The position numbers and the translations under genes were made by a program. From assembly GCF_022802975.1 (NCBI RefSeq), contig NZ_JAFEVZ010000001.1, positions 372,001 through 436,000 of the forward strand: 64,000 nucleotides of DNA, in the 5' to 3' direction. The DNA is from Flavobacterium pectinovorum (lineage in GTDB: Bacteria > Bacteroidota > Bacteroidia > Flavobacteriales > Flavobacteriaceae). A model generated the notes under the pieces. The model saw nothing but the letters and a program-made list of their open reading frames with translations, made no database searches and was not told the DNA's origin. Below are positions 8,290 to 16,721 of the stretch, piece by piece (within the stretch, counting starts at the first letter, position 1; the number at the start of each line of letters is the position of its first letter).

Positions 8290-8367
8290 TTAATTAACAA
8301 TTGATAATTAACAATTGTTAATTAGAAAAAATCTAAGAAGTCTAAGATCTAATAATCTAAAATTATA

Positions 8368-9654
8368 ATGATATATAAAAGAAGTAGTCAGCTTTTTGCT
8401 GAAGCAGAAAAAGTAATTCCTGGAGGCGTAAATTCGCCGGTAAGGGCATTTAAAGCAGTTGGAGGAACCCCGATTTTTGTAAAAAGTGCCAAAGGGGCTT
8501 ATTTATTTGATGAAGACGGAAATAAATTAATCGATTATATCAACTCGTGGGGACCAATGGTTTTAGGTCATGCCTATCAGCCGGTTGTGAATGCGGTAAT
8601 CGAAAAAGCAAAACTGGGAACTTCATTTGGAATGCCAACAGAACTGGAAACACAAATAGCAGCTTTAGCCGTTTCAATGGTTCCGAATATTGATAAAATT
8701 CGTTTTGTAAATTCAGGTACAGAAGCTTGTATGAGTGCGATTCGTCTGGCTCGTGGGTTTACAAAAAGAGATAAAATCATCAAATTTGCAGGCTGTTACC
8801 ACGGACATTCAGATTCCTTTTTGATTCAGGCCGGAAGTGGAGCGGTAACTTTTGGCTCACCAAACAGTCCGGGAGTTACAGAAGGAACTGCAAAAGATAC
8901 TTTATTGGCAAAATACAATGATTTAGAAAACGTAAAAACATTGGTTGAAGCGAATAAAGGCGAAATCGCAGCCATTATTATTGAAGCAGTTGCAGGAAAT
9001 ATGGGGTGTATTCCGCCTGCAAAAGGTTTTTTAGAAGGGCTAAGAGAATTGTGTACGGCAAACGGAATTTTACTGATTTTTGATGAGGTTATGACAGGTT
9101 TTCGTTTAGCAAAAGGTGGAGTTCAGGAATTATACGGTATTGATGCTGATATTGTAACTTTCGGAAAAGTAATTGGAGGAGGACTTCCGGTTGGAGCTTT
9201 TGCTGCCCGTGAAGAAATCATGAATCATTTAGCACCCCTTGGCCCGGTTTATCAGGCAGGAACATTATCAGGAAATCCGCTGGCAATGGCTGCCGGATTA
9301 GCGATGCTGCAATCTTTAAATAATGATCCTGAAATTTTTACCCGATTAGAAGAAAAAACAGCTTATTTGGAAGCAGGAATCGACAGGGTTTTAAAAGCAA
9401 ATAATGTTGTGTTTACAATCAATAGAGTTGGTTCTATGATTTCGGTACATTTTGATGCAGATCCTGTTACCGACTTTCAAACGGCTGCTAAAGGTGATAA
9501 TGAAACCTTTAAGAAATTCTTCCACGGATTATTGCAGGAAGGCGTTTACATTGCGCCATCGGCATACGAAACCTGGTTTATTACGGATGCGTTAACGTAT
9601 GAGGATTTAGATTTTACCATTAATGCAATTGATAAAGTTTCAAAAACTTTCTAA
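8368..9654 (+). CDS. hemL: Glutamate-1-semialdehyde 2,1-aminomutase
   Basis: Makes 5-aminolevulinate from glutamate-1-semialdehyde in the C5 pathway for haem. The 428-residue protein starts with the family signature [19 protein letters not shown], followed by [20 protein letters not shown] and YHGHSDSFL. The PLP lysine lies in [15 protein letters not shown], near residue 266. The length is normal. Upstream is a short AT-rich spacer with slipped CTAAGA repeats; downstream is a strong bidirectional hairpin. Haem demand in this window is notable: nitrite reductase cytochrome c, the NarI-like cytochrome b and truncated haemoglobin. Confidence 0.95.
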   Translation: MIYKRSSQLFAEAEKVIPGGVNSPVRAFKAVGGTPIFVKSAKGAYLFDEDGNKLIDYINSWGPMVLGHAYQPVVNAVIEKAKLGTSFGMPTELETQIAALAVSMVPNIDKIRFVNSGTEACMSAIRLARGFTKRDKIIKFAGCYHGHSDSFLIQAGSGAVTFGSPNSPGVTEGTAKDTLLAKYNDLENVKTLVEANKGEIAAIIIEAVAGNMGCIPPAKGFLEGLRELCTANGILLIFDEVMTGFRLAKGGVQELYGIDADIVTFGKVIGGGLPVGAFAAREEIMNHLAPLGPVYQAGTLSGNPLAMAAGLAMLQSLNNDPEIFTRLEEKTAYLEAGIDRVLKANNVVFTINRVGSMISVHFDADPVTDFQTAAKGDNETFKKFFHGLLQEGVYIAPSAYETWFITDALTYEDLDFTINAIDKVSKTF

Positions 9655-9658
9655 TAAC

Positions 9659-9690
9659 AAAAAGAGGCTTCTAAAAAGCCTCTTTTTTAT
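9659..9690. terminator. Bidirectional rho-independent terminator (hemL / Spy-like gene)
   Basis: Inverted repeat AAAAGAGGCTT / AAGCCTCTTTT with a short loop, flanked by A and T tracts on both sides. It sits between two convergent genes and can end transcription from both. Confidence 0.8.
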
Positions 9691-9697
9691 TATAAAA

Positions 9698-10150
9698 TTA
9701 GTCATTATCGTTTCTTCTTTCTCTCATTTTATCCCTTGCCTTATCTTTGTTTTCCTCCTGGTTTTTTTTCCATTTGATGTATTGGTCGGCAGTTAAAATC
9801 CCTTTCATTTTGGCATCATTTGCTTCTACTTCTGCAGTCATTTCTTTTTTGAAAGTTTCTTTCTGAGCATCCGTTAGTTTTGTACCTTTTTCTCTTTGCT
9901 CTTTTCGGGTCTCTCTTAATTTTTCAGATTTAGTGTTTCTTTCTGCCAAAAGTTGTTTTACCTGTTCCTGTTGTTTTGCATCTAATGTCAAATCAGCAGT
10001 TAATTTTTTCAGTTGTTTTTCATTTCGCTGTTCAGGAGTTAATCTTTCTCTTTGTTCACGAGGTGGTCTCTGATTAGCATCCATTTCTCCATCCTGGGCA
10101 AAACTTGTTATTCCAACGAATAATAAAGCTGCGATAAATAATTTTTTCAT
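9698..10150 (-). CDS. Secreted Spy/DUF4890-like helical protein
   Basis: A 150-residue exported protein: signal peptide MKKLFIAALLFVGITSFAQ, then an almost entirely charged, helical body. Repeated elements of the form LTPEQR / LTLDAKQQEQVKQLL / LTADQYIKWK recall the LTxxQ motifs of periplasmic CpxP/Spy-type chaperones and the DUF4890 proteins of Bacteroidota. Very high Lys/Glu/Arg content and no cysteines. It is likely a periplasmic or outer-membrane stress protein, but this is inference from the repeat pattern. Isolated, facing hemL across a shared terminator, with a 347-base repeat-containing region upstream. Confidence 0.7.
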   Translation of the reverse strand: MKKLFIAALLFVGITSFAQDGEMDANQRPPREQRERLTPEQRNEKQLKKLTADLTLDAKQQEQVKQLLAERNTKSEKLRETRKEQREKGTKLTDAQKETFKKEMTAEVEANDAKMKGILTADQYIKWKKNQEENKDKARDKMRERRNDND

Positions 10151-10304
10151 GATTTGTTTTTTTTAATTGATTTACAGCTATAAGACAATGGATTGTGTAA
10201 AAGGTTTAATTATTTAACACAATTTTGTTGTTTTATTTATTCGAAATTGATTCAGGTTGCTTTTTTGATTGGGATATTTATTAATTGGAAAGAATATAAT
10301 AAAA

Positions 10305-10475
10305 CTCGTTAAGTGAAATTGACTAAAAAAATCAATCAAAAATGTAAAAATTGAAAGTAGAACATCCTTTACAATAATTAATGTCGTCCTGAGCGGAGTC
10401 GAAGGCTTATGAATTCGGAAGGGCTTCGGCTAAGTTTATCCTGAGCAAAGCCGAACTGACTTAGCCTGACACTTA
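10305..10475. repeat. Degenerate copy of the GTCxTCCTGAGCGGAGTC mobile-like repeat
   Basis: Contains GTCGTCCTGAGCGGAGTCGA, then GGCTTCGGCTAAGTTTATCC and TGAGCAAAGCCGAACTGACT. A clearly related copy lies at 36163-36373 with the same order of words, including the preceding AAAAATTGAAAGTAGAACATC (AAAAATTGGGAGTGAAACATC in the other copy). The rest of the 347-base gap at 10151-10497 shows no gene. One end (CGTTAAGTGAAATTGAC) resembles the terminal repeat of the 36-kb copy, while the other end is decayed. Confidence 0.65.
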
Positions 10476-10497
10476 CAACGGCTACAATAAATATTTT

Positions 10498-12036
10498 TTA
10501 AACAAAAGAAGACCTTTTAAGTTTAACAAACCCACCTCTGTTTTCATGTCGTTCAATAGATTGTGATACAATTAAACTTCCAATAGTAATCATGTTTAAC
10601 AATTCGTAAAAAGACACACTAACTAGATGTGTTTTTTCTATCTGATCCATTTCTTTCTTCCAGCTTAAAAGCTGTTCTTTAGCATTTTGTAAATCATTGT
10701 CGACTCTTACAATTCCTGCATTTTGTCTCATTAAATACTGAAGTTTGGTTTTTAATTCAGCGAGAGACTCAGAATCAATTTCAGGCTGATCTGTTTTTTC
10801 TTTTTCTGAAATTTTATAGTCAGCTGTTTTTATTTCTACATCTGGATGGGCTAAATACTCATAAATTCTGCCGGAATACACTAAAGCTTCCAATAATGAA
10901 TTCGAGGCTAATCGATTTGCACCATGCAGACCTGTCTGAGAACATTCGCCACAGGCAAATAAATTGGTTACAGATGTTTTTCCATTAGTATCCACCACAA
11001 TTCCCCCACAAAGATAATGCTGCGCAGGAACCACCGGAATCCAGTCTTTTGCAATGTCAATTCCGGATGTTAAACAGTGCTTGTAAATCATTGGGAAATG
11101 CTTTTTAAAAGCTTCTGTATCAAGATGAGTGCAATCTAAAAGCACATAATCGTCGCCGGATTTTTTTAGTTCTAAATCAATACTTTGCGATACAATATCC
11201 CTGGAAGCTAATTCCTGCCTTGAATCATAATCGATCATAAAACGATAACCTCGCTTAGTACGCAGATAAGCACCGAAACCCCGAACCGCCTCAGAAATCA
11301 AAAATTTAGATTCGGTGGATGTGTCATAAAAAGCGGTAGGATGAAATTGTATAAATTCCATTTCCTTAATTTTTGCACCCGAACGATACGCCATGGCAAT
11401 TCCGTCACCCGTTGCGATTACAGGATTGGTCGTATGCCCGTAAAGATGACCGATTCCGCCGGTGGCCAATATTGTAACGTCTGATTTGTAAGTCTGCAAG
11501 AGTTTTGTTTTTTCATCTAAAGCAGTAATTCCGAGACAGCAGTTTTCTTCAGTAATCAAATTGACTGCAAAATGATGGTCGAGCACAGTGATATTGTCTT
11601 TGTGATACACCTGCTTCAAAATAGCCCGTTCAATTTCGTAACCCGTCTGGTCTTTATGATGCACCACGCGATTTTCAGAATGACCGCCTTCTTTGCCTAA
11701 ATTCAGATTTCCGTCGGGATTTTTATCAAATTTGGCACCCCATTCGATCAGTTCTTTTAATCGTTTTGGGCCTTCGGTAATGACCATTTTTACGACGGCT
11801 TCATTACATAATCCGTCTCCGCAAATAAGTGTATCGCTGATATGTTTTTGATACGAATCTTCGTTTTTGTCAATCACAATGGCAATACCACCCTGAGCAT
11901 ATTTGGTGTTCGATTCGTCAGCATTGGATTTGGTAACGATGGTGATGTTTTTGTTCGGAAATTGTTCTGCCAATCGAAGCGCAAGTGTTAGTCCGGCAAC
12001 GCCTGAACCAATAATTAAGTAATTGGTATTTGTCAT
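10498..12036 (-). CDS. nadB: L-aspartate oxidase
   Basis: FAD enzyme that oxidises aspartate to iminoaspartate, the first step of de novo NAD synthesis; it can use oxygen or fumarate as acceptor. The 512-residue protein has the dinucleotide fold YLIIGSGVAGLTLALR at the N-terminus, the succinate dehydrogenase/fumarate reductase-type motifs KYAQGGIAIV, EFIQFHPTAFY and SEAVRGFGAYL, and the C-terminal CGECSQTGLHGANRLASNSL. Its ATG overlaps the stop codon of nadA (TAATG), so the two are translationally coupled, as expected for partners that must pass unstable iminoaspartate. The C-terminal segment after about residue 430 is less conserved. Confidence 0.95.
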   Translation of the reverse strand: MTNTNYLIIGSGVAGLTLALRLAEQFPNKNITIVTKSNADESNTKYAQGGIAIVIDKNEDSYQKHISDTLICGDGLCNEAVVKMVITEGPKRLKELIEWGAKFDKNPDGNLNLGKEGGHSENRVVHHKDQTGYEIERAILKQVYHKDNITVLDHHFAVNLITEENCCLGITALDEKTKLLQTYKSDVTILATGGIGHLYGHTTNPVIATGDGIAMAYRSGAKIKEMEFIQFHPTAFYDTSTESKFLISEAVRGFGAYLRTKRGYRFMIDYDSRQELASRDIVSQSIDLELKKSGDDYVLLDCTHLDTEAFKKHFPMIYKHCLTSGIDIAKDWIPVVPAQHYLCGGIVVDTNGKTSVTNLFACGECSQTGLHGANRLASNSLLEALVYSGRIYEYLAHPDVEIKTADYKISEKEKTDQPEIDSESLAELKTKLQYLMRQNAGIVRVDNDLQNAKEQLLSWKKEMDQIEKTHLVSVSFYELLNMITIGSLIVSQSIERHENRGGFVKLKRSSFV

Positions 12037-12980
12037 TATTTTGATAATTCAAGCATTCTTTCAATCGGAATTAATGCTTTTTTGATAATATCTTCGGGTA
12101 CGGTAACTTCAGGGCTTTCATTCACTAAGCAGTCGTACACTTTTTGGAGGGTATTCATTTTCATGTAACCGCATTCGCTGCAGGCGCAGGTATTGTCTTC
12201 TTTTGCAGGGGCAGGAATCAATATTTTTTCAGGAACTTCTTCTTGCATTTTATGTGAAATTCCAAATTCTGTAGCGACAATAAATTTATTTGCTGAGTCC
12301 GTTTTTACATAATCAATCATTCCGGAAGTAGAGCCGATATAACTGGCAACAGCTAAAATATGAGTTTCAGATTCGGGATGGGCAATGATTTTGGCATCCG
12401 GATTTTCTTTATACAATTCAAGTAATTTATCCAATGAAAAAGCTTCATGAACCACACAGGAACCATCCCACAATATCATCTCTCTTCCTGTTTTGCTCAT
12501 CACATATTTTCCCAGATTTTTATCGGGGGCAAAAATTATCGGTCTGTCTTTTGGAACAGATTCTACTATTTTTACGGCATTGGCAGAAGTGACTACAATA
12601 TCTGTCAGGGCTTTTACTTCTGCAGAGCAATTCACGTACGTAATCACAAGATGGTCGGGATGCTGATCGATAAAATTTTTAAATAAATCAGGAGGACACG
12701 ACTCCGCCAATGAACATCCGGCGTTTGCATCCGGAAGAATCACTTTTTTGGAAGGATTTAAAATTTTGGCGGTTTCGGCCATAAAATGTACTCCGGCAAA
12801 AAGAATAATATCGGCATCGGCTTTTGCAGCTTCCTGAGATAATCCTAAGCTGTCGCCAACATAATCTGCAATTTCCTGAATTTCGGTCTGCTGATAATAA
12901 TGTGCTAAAAGAACCGCATTTTTTTCCTTTTTTAGTTTTATAATCTGCTCTTTTAAATTTTGTATTTCGATTGTATTCAT
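12036..12980 (-). CDS. nadA: Quinolinate synthase
   Basis: Condenses iminoaspartate with dihydroxyacetone phosphate to quinolinate using an oxygen-sensitive [4Fe-4S] cluster held by three cysteines. The protein has 314 residues. Key parts are [35 protein letters not shown] and the cluster ligands in [19 protein letters not shown] and [11 protein letters not shown]. Signature serines and histidines (HPESE) for substrate are present. nadB follows in a one-base overlap. A CopD-like gene lies 27 bp upstream on the same strand, and nrdG is 18 bp before that, so nadAB may be read from the anaerobic ribonucleotide reductase promoter. Confidence 0.95.
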   Translation of the reverse strand: MNTIEIQNLKEQIIKLKKEKNAVLLAHYYQQTEIQEIADYVGDSLGLSQEAAKADADIILFAGVHFMAETAKILNPSKKVILPDANAGCSLAESCPPDLFKNFIDQHPDHLVITYVNCSAEVKALTDIVVTSANAVKIVESVPKDRPIIFAPDKNLGKYVMSKTGREMILWDGSCVVHEAFSLDKLLELYKENPDAKIIAHPESETHILAVASYIGSTSGMIDYVKTDSANKFIVATEFGISHKMQEEVPEKILIPAPAKEDNTCACSECGYMKMNTLQKVYDCLVNESPEVTVPEDIIKKALIPIERMLELSK

Positions 12981-13007
12981 TTTTTTTAAAGATTTTTTTT
13001 CTAATAA

Positions 13008-13457
13008 TCAGAAACCTCCAAACCTGATGAAGGATCCAAAAATCAGCATTACAATACCGATTGTCGTAACCGATACGATATGAAAAGCCATTTCGGGTAA
13101 TGTATCCGGATTGGTTTTCAGTTTGGGCAAAACCCGAAATTGAGCGCTTAATGCAAACCCAGCAGTCAGGAACAATAAAACTAATTTTGAAGAAACTACT
13201 CTTTCGATTGGAGTGGCAAACTGAAACCAATAATCTATAGTTACGCCATATTTATAAGCCATCAAAATGCCTGTTATGACCAGCAAAAACAAAGAAGTCA
13301 TGCCTACAGGTTCGTATTTTTTTTCGTAATTCAGAATAATGTCCGGGTCTTTTTCTTTTAGTGCTTTAGGCAGATAGGCCACACAAAGCAGTATATGCCC
13401 GCCAACCCAAATGGCTGCGCACAAGAGATGAATGATTAAAAGAAAATGGTGATTCAT
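13008..13457 (-). CDS. CopD-like four-helix membrane protein
   Basis: A 149-residue integral membrane protein with about four transmembrane helices. The first helix, HFLLIIHLLCAAIWVGGHILL, has the spaced histidines typical of CopD/PcoD-type and related haem- or copper-associated membrane proteins. A second helix (MTSLFLLVITGILMAYKYG) and a third with VVSSKLVLLFLTAGFALSA follow the CopD topology. The last helix is VTTIGIVMLIFGSFIRFGGF. Whether it transports copper or binds haem cannot be told from sequence. It sits in a tight same-strand run between nrdG (18 bp) and nadA (27 bp). Confidence 0.7.
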   Translation of the reverse strand: MNHHFLLIIHLLCAAIWVGGHILLCVAYLPKALKEKDPDIILNYEKKYEPVGMTSLFLLVITGILMAYKYGVTIDYWFQFATPIERVVSSKLVLLFLTAGFALSAQFRVLPKLKTNPDTLPEMAFHIVSVTTIGIVMLIFGSFIRFGGF

Positions 13458-13475
13458 AGTTTTATGTTTTACAAA

Positions 13476-14165
13476 TTATCCTCTTAAACAAACTTTTATT
13501 CTGGCAGAGGAAAGTTTCTGACTGTCTAATTTTTGATACGAATGACCTAACGGTTTTAAGGTTGGTATGCCGTTTACAAAATGCTGTAGGTAATAATTGC
13601 CGCTGTAATTTTTGCTTTCTAAATAAGCAATCATTTGCAGAATGTCTTTTTCGGGAATCAGTTCAGAATGCACGGTGGTACGAACTTCAAACGGAACTTT
13701 GCTTTCGAGTAATAAATGCAAAGAGGTCTCAAACTTATCGAAAAGTTCTGACTGGGTTATGCGTTTAAAATTTTCCGGTAAGGCTTTAAAATCCAAAGCT
13801 ACATAATCAATCAGCCGGTTTTTAATCAGTGTTTTAATGACATTTGGCCTTGAGCCGTTGGTATCGATTTTAATATGGAACCCCATTTTTTTTATTTCTA
13901 TAATGAGTTCTAAAATGTTTTTATGCAAAAGACATTCGCCTCCGCTAAAAACAACGGCATCAAGCAAATTTTTTCGGGTATGAAGAAAAGAAATCACTTT
14001 AGAAAATGAAATAGTTCCTTTGCCCTGTACAATTTCAGGATTGTAGCAATACAAACAACGCATATTACAGCCTGCAAACCACAGAATGCAGGCTGATTTA
14101 TGCGCATAATCCAATAAAGTAAATGGGGTTACGCTGTAAATTGGATTACTTGTATTTTCCTTCAT
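13476..14165 (-). CDS. nrdG: Anaerobic ribonucleotide reductase activase (radical SAM)
   Basis: Radical SAM enzyme that puts the glycyl radical on class III ribonucleotide reductase. The [4Fe-4S]-SAM motif is CNMRCLYC within ILWFAGCNMRCLYCYNPEI, followed by AVVFSGGECLLH (SAM-binding GGE) and IKIDTNGSRPNVI. I choose the ATG at 14163-14165 (MKENTSNPIYSVTPFT), because the frame upstream to 14204 mostly overlaps the preceding mini-gene. With this start the overlap with the glycyl-radical ORF is 20 bases; with the 14204 start it would be 59. The chosen protein is 229 residues. Its substrate is probably the separate glycyl-radical protein at 14146-14310 together with NrdD. Confidence 0.88.
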   Translation of the reverse strand: MKENTSNPIYSVTPFTLLDYAHKSACILWFAGCNMRCLYCYNPEIVQGKGTISFSKVISFLHTRKNLLDAVVFSGGECLLHKNILELIIEIKKMGFHIKIDTNGSRPNVIKTLIKNRLIDYVALDFKALPENFKRITQSELFDKFETSLHLLLESKVPFEVRTTVHSELIPEKDILQMIAYLESKNYSGNYYLQHFVNGIPTLKPLGHSYQKLDSQKLSSARIKVCLRG

Positions 14166-14310
14166 TGAAATGAGTGCGTTGTTGATGTTCTCCTTTTTTA
14201 CCAATGTTAAAACTCTCTACGGGACGGTGATACCCCATTACTCTGGTGTACACCAGACATTTGGTTCTTAAATGCTGTTTTTCTTCTAAAATTGCTGTGA
14301 CTGTTTTCAT
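14146..14310 (-). CDS. Separate glycyl-radical domain of anaerobic ribonucleotide reductase
   Basis: A 54-residue ORF between nrdD and nrdG. Start ATG is at 14308-14310 and stop TAA at 14146-14148. The sequence CLVYTRVMGYHRPVESFN followed by GKKGEHQQRTHF matches the C-terminal glycyl-radical segment of class III reductases (family pattern Y-S/T-R-V-x-G-Y-x-R-P-V-x-x-W/F-N-x-G-K-x-x-E-x-x-x-R). The radical glycine would be the G of RVMGY. The large NrdD protein upstream stops just after its zinc site and lacks this segment. The mini-gene is in another frame, with a TAA three codons upstream of its ATG, so it is an independent gene and not a simple read-on. It resembles the stand-alone glycyl-radical protein idea of YfiD/GrcA, but for NrdD. 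Confidence 0.85.
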   Translation of the reverse strand: MKTVTAILEEKQHLRTKCLVYTRVMGYHRPVESFNIGKKGEHQQRTHFNEGKYK

Positions 14311-14335
14311 GATTGTTTATAGTTTGTTGTTAATT

Positions 14336-16444
14336 TTATAGATGCTGAACTAATTTTGCTTCTTCGGCAATAATATTCTCATCGCATTTGGGGCAATATT
14401 CATGCTCTCCGTTCAGATAGCCGTGTACAGGACACACACTAAAGACAGGTGTAACGGTGATATAAGGCAGTTTAAAATTCGATAAAACCTTTTTTACAAA
14501 TTGCTTGCAGGCTTCGGGAGAACTTATTTTTTCGCTCATGTATAAATGCAGAACGGTTCCTCCGGTGTATTTGCATTGCAGTTCATCCTGTAAAAACAAG
14601 GCCTCAAAAGGATCTTCGGTGTGGTCTACCGGAATTTGAGAACTGTTGGTGTAATAGATATTTTCCTCCTGTCCTGCCTGATAAATGTCGGTAAATCGTT
14701 TCTTGTCTTCTTTTGCAAAACGATAGGTTGTACCTTCGGCTGGCGTGGCTTCGAGATTGTAGAGGTTTCCGGTCTCTTCCTGAAATTCCTTCATTCGGTT
14801 TCGGATATGATCTAAAATTTCGGAAGCAAACGCAATTCCGGATGCAGAAGTTATCGTATCCTGATGCTCTGTGAAGTTTACAATCAATTCGTTCATTCCG
14901 TTTACGCCAATCGTAGAAAAATGATTTCTAAAATGCTGTAAATAACGTTTTGTGTAGGGATACAAACCACGATCATACATCTCCTGAACAAAGACTCTTT
15001 TTTTCTCCAGAGTCGATTTAGAAATGTATAATAACTGATCTAATTCTTTAAATAACTGCGTTTTATCACCTTTAAACAAATACCCCAAACGAGCCATATT
15101 TAGAGTAACAACACCAATACTTCCGGTCATTTCGGCACTTCCAAAAAGACCGTTGCCGCGTTTTAACAATTCGCGTAAATCCAGTTGCAAACGACAGCAC
15201 ATACTGCGTACAGCGTTGGGTTTATAGGCATTTGGATTTTCAGTTTTGTTTCCTTCTTCATCCAAAATATACTGGCTTCCAATAAAATTCTGAAAATAAG
15301 AAGAACCAATTTTGGCTGTATTTTCGAAAAGCAAGTCGGTATTTTCGCCATTCCAGTCAAATTCTTCGGTGATATTCACTGTTGGAATAGGAAAAGTGAA
15401 GGGCTGACCATTGGCATCACCTTCCGTCATCACCGTATAATAGGCTTTGTTGATGAGGTTCATTTCAGTTTGAAAATGCTCGTAACGCAAATCAGTTAGT
15501 TTTGCAACGCCTCTTTCCTGAGCCCGAACCAAAAGACCATGACTAAAGTTTCCTTCAAAAAAATGCAAATCATTCTTCGTTGGAATCTGCGTTTTCAAGT
15601 CTTCGGGAACCACCCAGTCCAGCGTAATATTCGTAAAAGGCGACTGTCCCCAGCGTGCGGGAACATTGAGGTTATAAACAAAACTTCGTACAGCTTTCAG
15701 TACCTCATCAAAAGACAAATCATCCTTAAAAACATACGGAGCCAGATAGGTATCGAAAGAACTAAAAGCCTGAGCACCGGCCCATTCACTTTGTAAAATT
15801 CCGAGAAAATTAGCCATTTGTCCCAGAGCCTCCCTGAAATGCGATGGCGCCTTGCTTTCTACACGTCCGCGAACCCTATTAAAACCTTCGTTTAATAAGG
15901 CACGTAAGCTCCAGCCGGCGCAATATCCTGTCAGGCAATCTAAATCATGAATATGAATGTCGCCGTTACGGTGTGCATAACCTTCTTCTTTACTGTAAAC
16001 TTTATCCAGCCAGTAATTGGCGATGATTTTACCGGCTACGTTGTTCACAAGACCTGCGTTGGAGTAGGAGGTATTGGCATTGGCATTGATGCGCCAGTCG
16101 GTTTGCTCTATATATTCTTCGATAGTTTGGGTACTGTCTACATAAGTGGTGTCCTGATTTAGGCCATGAACATGCTCTCGCTGCATTTTACGGGTATGAC
16201 GGAACAACATAAACGAACGCATCACGTCAAAATACCTTTTTTCGAAAAGAATCTTTTCAATTAAGTCCTGAATTTCTTCAACAGCCCAGGTTTCTTTGGT
16301 TTGCAGAGCCCCGATAACCTTTGTAAAAACAGACTGATCAGTTGGTATGGAAACGCTCAGAAAGCTTTTTTCGATAGCATCCTTGATTTTAAAAGATTCA
16401 AAAGGTTTGTATTGTCCGTTTCTTTTGATAACATATTTTTCCAT
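14336..16444 (-). CDS. nrdD: Anaerobic ribonucleoside-triphosphate reductase, large subunit lacking the glycyl-radical tail
   Basis: Class III ribonucleotide reductase catalytic protein, 702 residues. An N-terminal ATP-cone (VIKRNGQYKPFESFKIKDAI, about residues 4-95) senses dATP/ATP. The barrel has GDIHIHDLDCLTGYCAGWSL, NLNVPARWGQSPFTNITLDW and the cysteine region SMCCRLQLDLRELLKRGNG. The C-terminus holds a zinc site (VCPVHGYLNGEHEYCPKCDE) and ends 16 residues later with LVQHL, without the usual R-V-x-G-Y glycyl-radical motif. That motif is encoded by the next ORF (14146-14310). It is transcribed divergently from nirK, and a near-palindromic Crp/Fnr-like box lies about 100 bp upstream. Confidence 0.95.
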   Translation of the reverse strand: MEKYVIKRNGQYKPFESFKIKDAIEKSFLSVSIPTDQSVFTKVIGALQTKETWAVEEIQDLIEKILFEKRYFDVMRSFMLFRHTRKMQREHVHGLNQDTTYVDSTQTIEEYIEQTDWRINANANTSYSNAGLVNNVAGKIIANYWLDKVYSKEEGYAHRNGDIHIHDLDCLTGYCAGWSLRALLNEGFNRVRGRVESKAPSHFREALGQMANFLGILQSEWAGAQAFSSFDTYLAPYVFKDDLSFDEVLKAVRSFVYNLNVPARWGQSPFTNITLDWVVPEDLKTQIPTKNDLHFFEGNFSHGLLVRAQERGVAKLTDLRYEHFQTEMNLINKAYYTVMTEGDANGQPFTFPIPTVNITEEFDWNGENTDLLFENTAKIGSSYFQNFIGSQYILDEEGNKTENPNAYKPNAVRSMCCRLQLDLRELLKRGNGLFGSAEMTGSIGVVTLNMARLGYLFKGDKTQLFKELDQLLYISKSTLEKKRVFVQEMYDRGLYPYTKRYLQHFRNHFSTIGVNGMNELIVNFTEHQDTITSASGIAFASEILDHIRNRMKEFQEETGNLYNLEATPAEGTTYRFAKEDKKRFTDIYQAGQEENIYYTNSSQIPVDHTEDPFEALFLQDELQCKYTGGTVLHLYMSEKISSPEACKQFVKKVLSNFKLPYITVTPVFSVCPVHGYLNGEHEYCPKCDENIIAEEAKLVQHL

Positions 16445-16485
16445 GAGAGTTCGATTTTTTTGGTTCGTTTTTTAGTATTCAAAAG

Positions 16486-16550
16486 CAATTATAATTTTAT
16501 TAAAGATGTTTTTATCTTTAATTATTGTATTGTTTTCATGATGTTTATCG
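16486..16550 (-). promoter_or_regulatory. Candidate nrdD promoter with imperfect Crp/Fnr-type box
   Basis: CGATAAACATCA on the minus strand (16539-16550) differs from the perfect palindrome TGATnnnnATCA at one end base. Further on, TATAATTG (16486-16493) matches seven of eight positions of TAnnTTTG. The gap of 45 bp would place the box near -60, a class I position rather than the -42 seen at the haemoglobin and narK genes. Support is weaker than for the other boxes. Confidence 0.4.
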
Positions 16551-16609
16551 TGAATTGTAATACGTTTTTTTGGGAATGTAATTTTATGATTTTAAAAAAG
16601 AAGGTGGAA

Positions 16610-16652
16610 TGATTTTTATCATGTTTTACTTTTTTTTAATAGTATTATTTTG
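16610..16652 (+). promoter_or_regulatory. nirK promoter with perfect Crp/Fnr-type palindrome
   Basis: TGATTTTTATCA (16610-16621), part of a 14-base inverted repeat ATGA/TCAT, is followed after 23 bp by TTATTTTG (16645-16652), matching seven of eight bases of TAnnTTTG. This geometry equals that at the truncated haemoglobin and narK promoters. The nirK ATG follows 70 bp later. Confidence 0.55.
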
Positions 16653-16721
16653 TTGTAATTAAATAAAAGATAAAAAAGTCTTTTATTATTAAAAGGCGAT
16701 AGAATTAACACCAAGACAATT

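Noticed and set aside
12688..13230. Long minus-strand ORF overlapping nadA and the CopD-like gene
   Set aside because: It is in another frame of two well-supported genes and its translation is rich in Ser, Arg and Cys with no domain pattern.
14146..14340. Frameshift in nrdD producing an artificial second ORF
   Set aside because: The mini-ORF has its own ATG, an in-frame stop three codons upstream, and a 25-bp spacer after the nrdD stop. A single indel would not give this layout. Kept as a separate gene, with the frameshift stated as a way to refute the finding.
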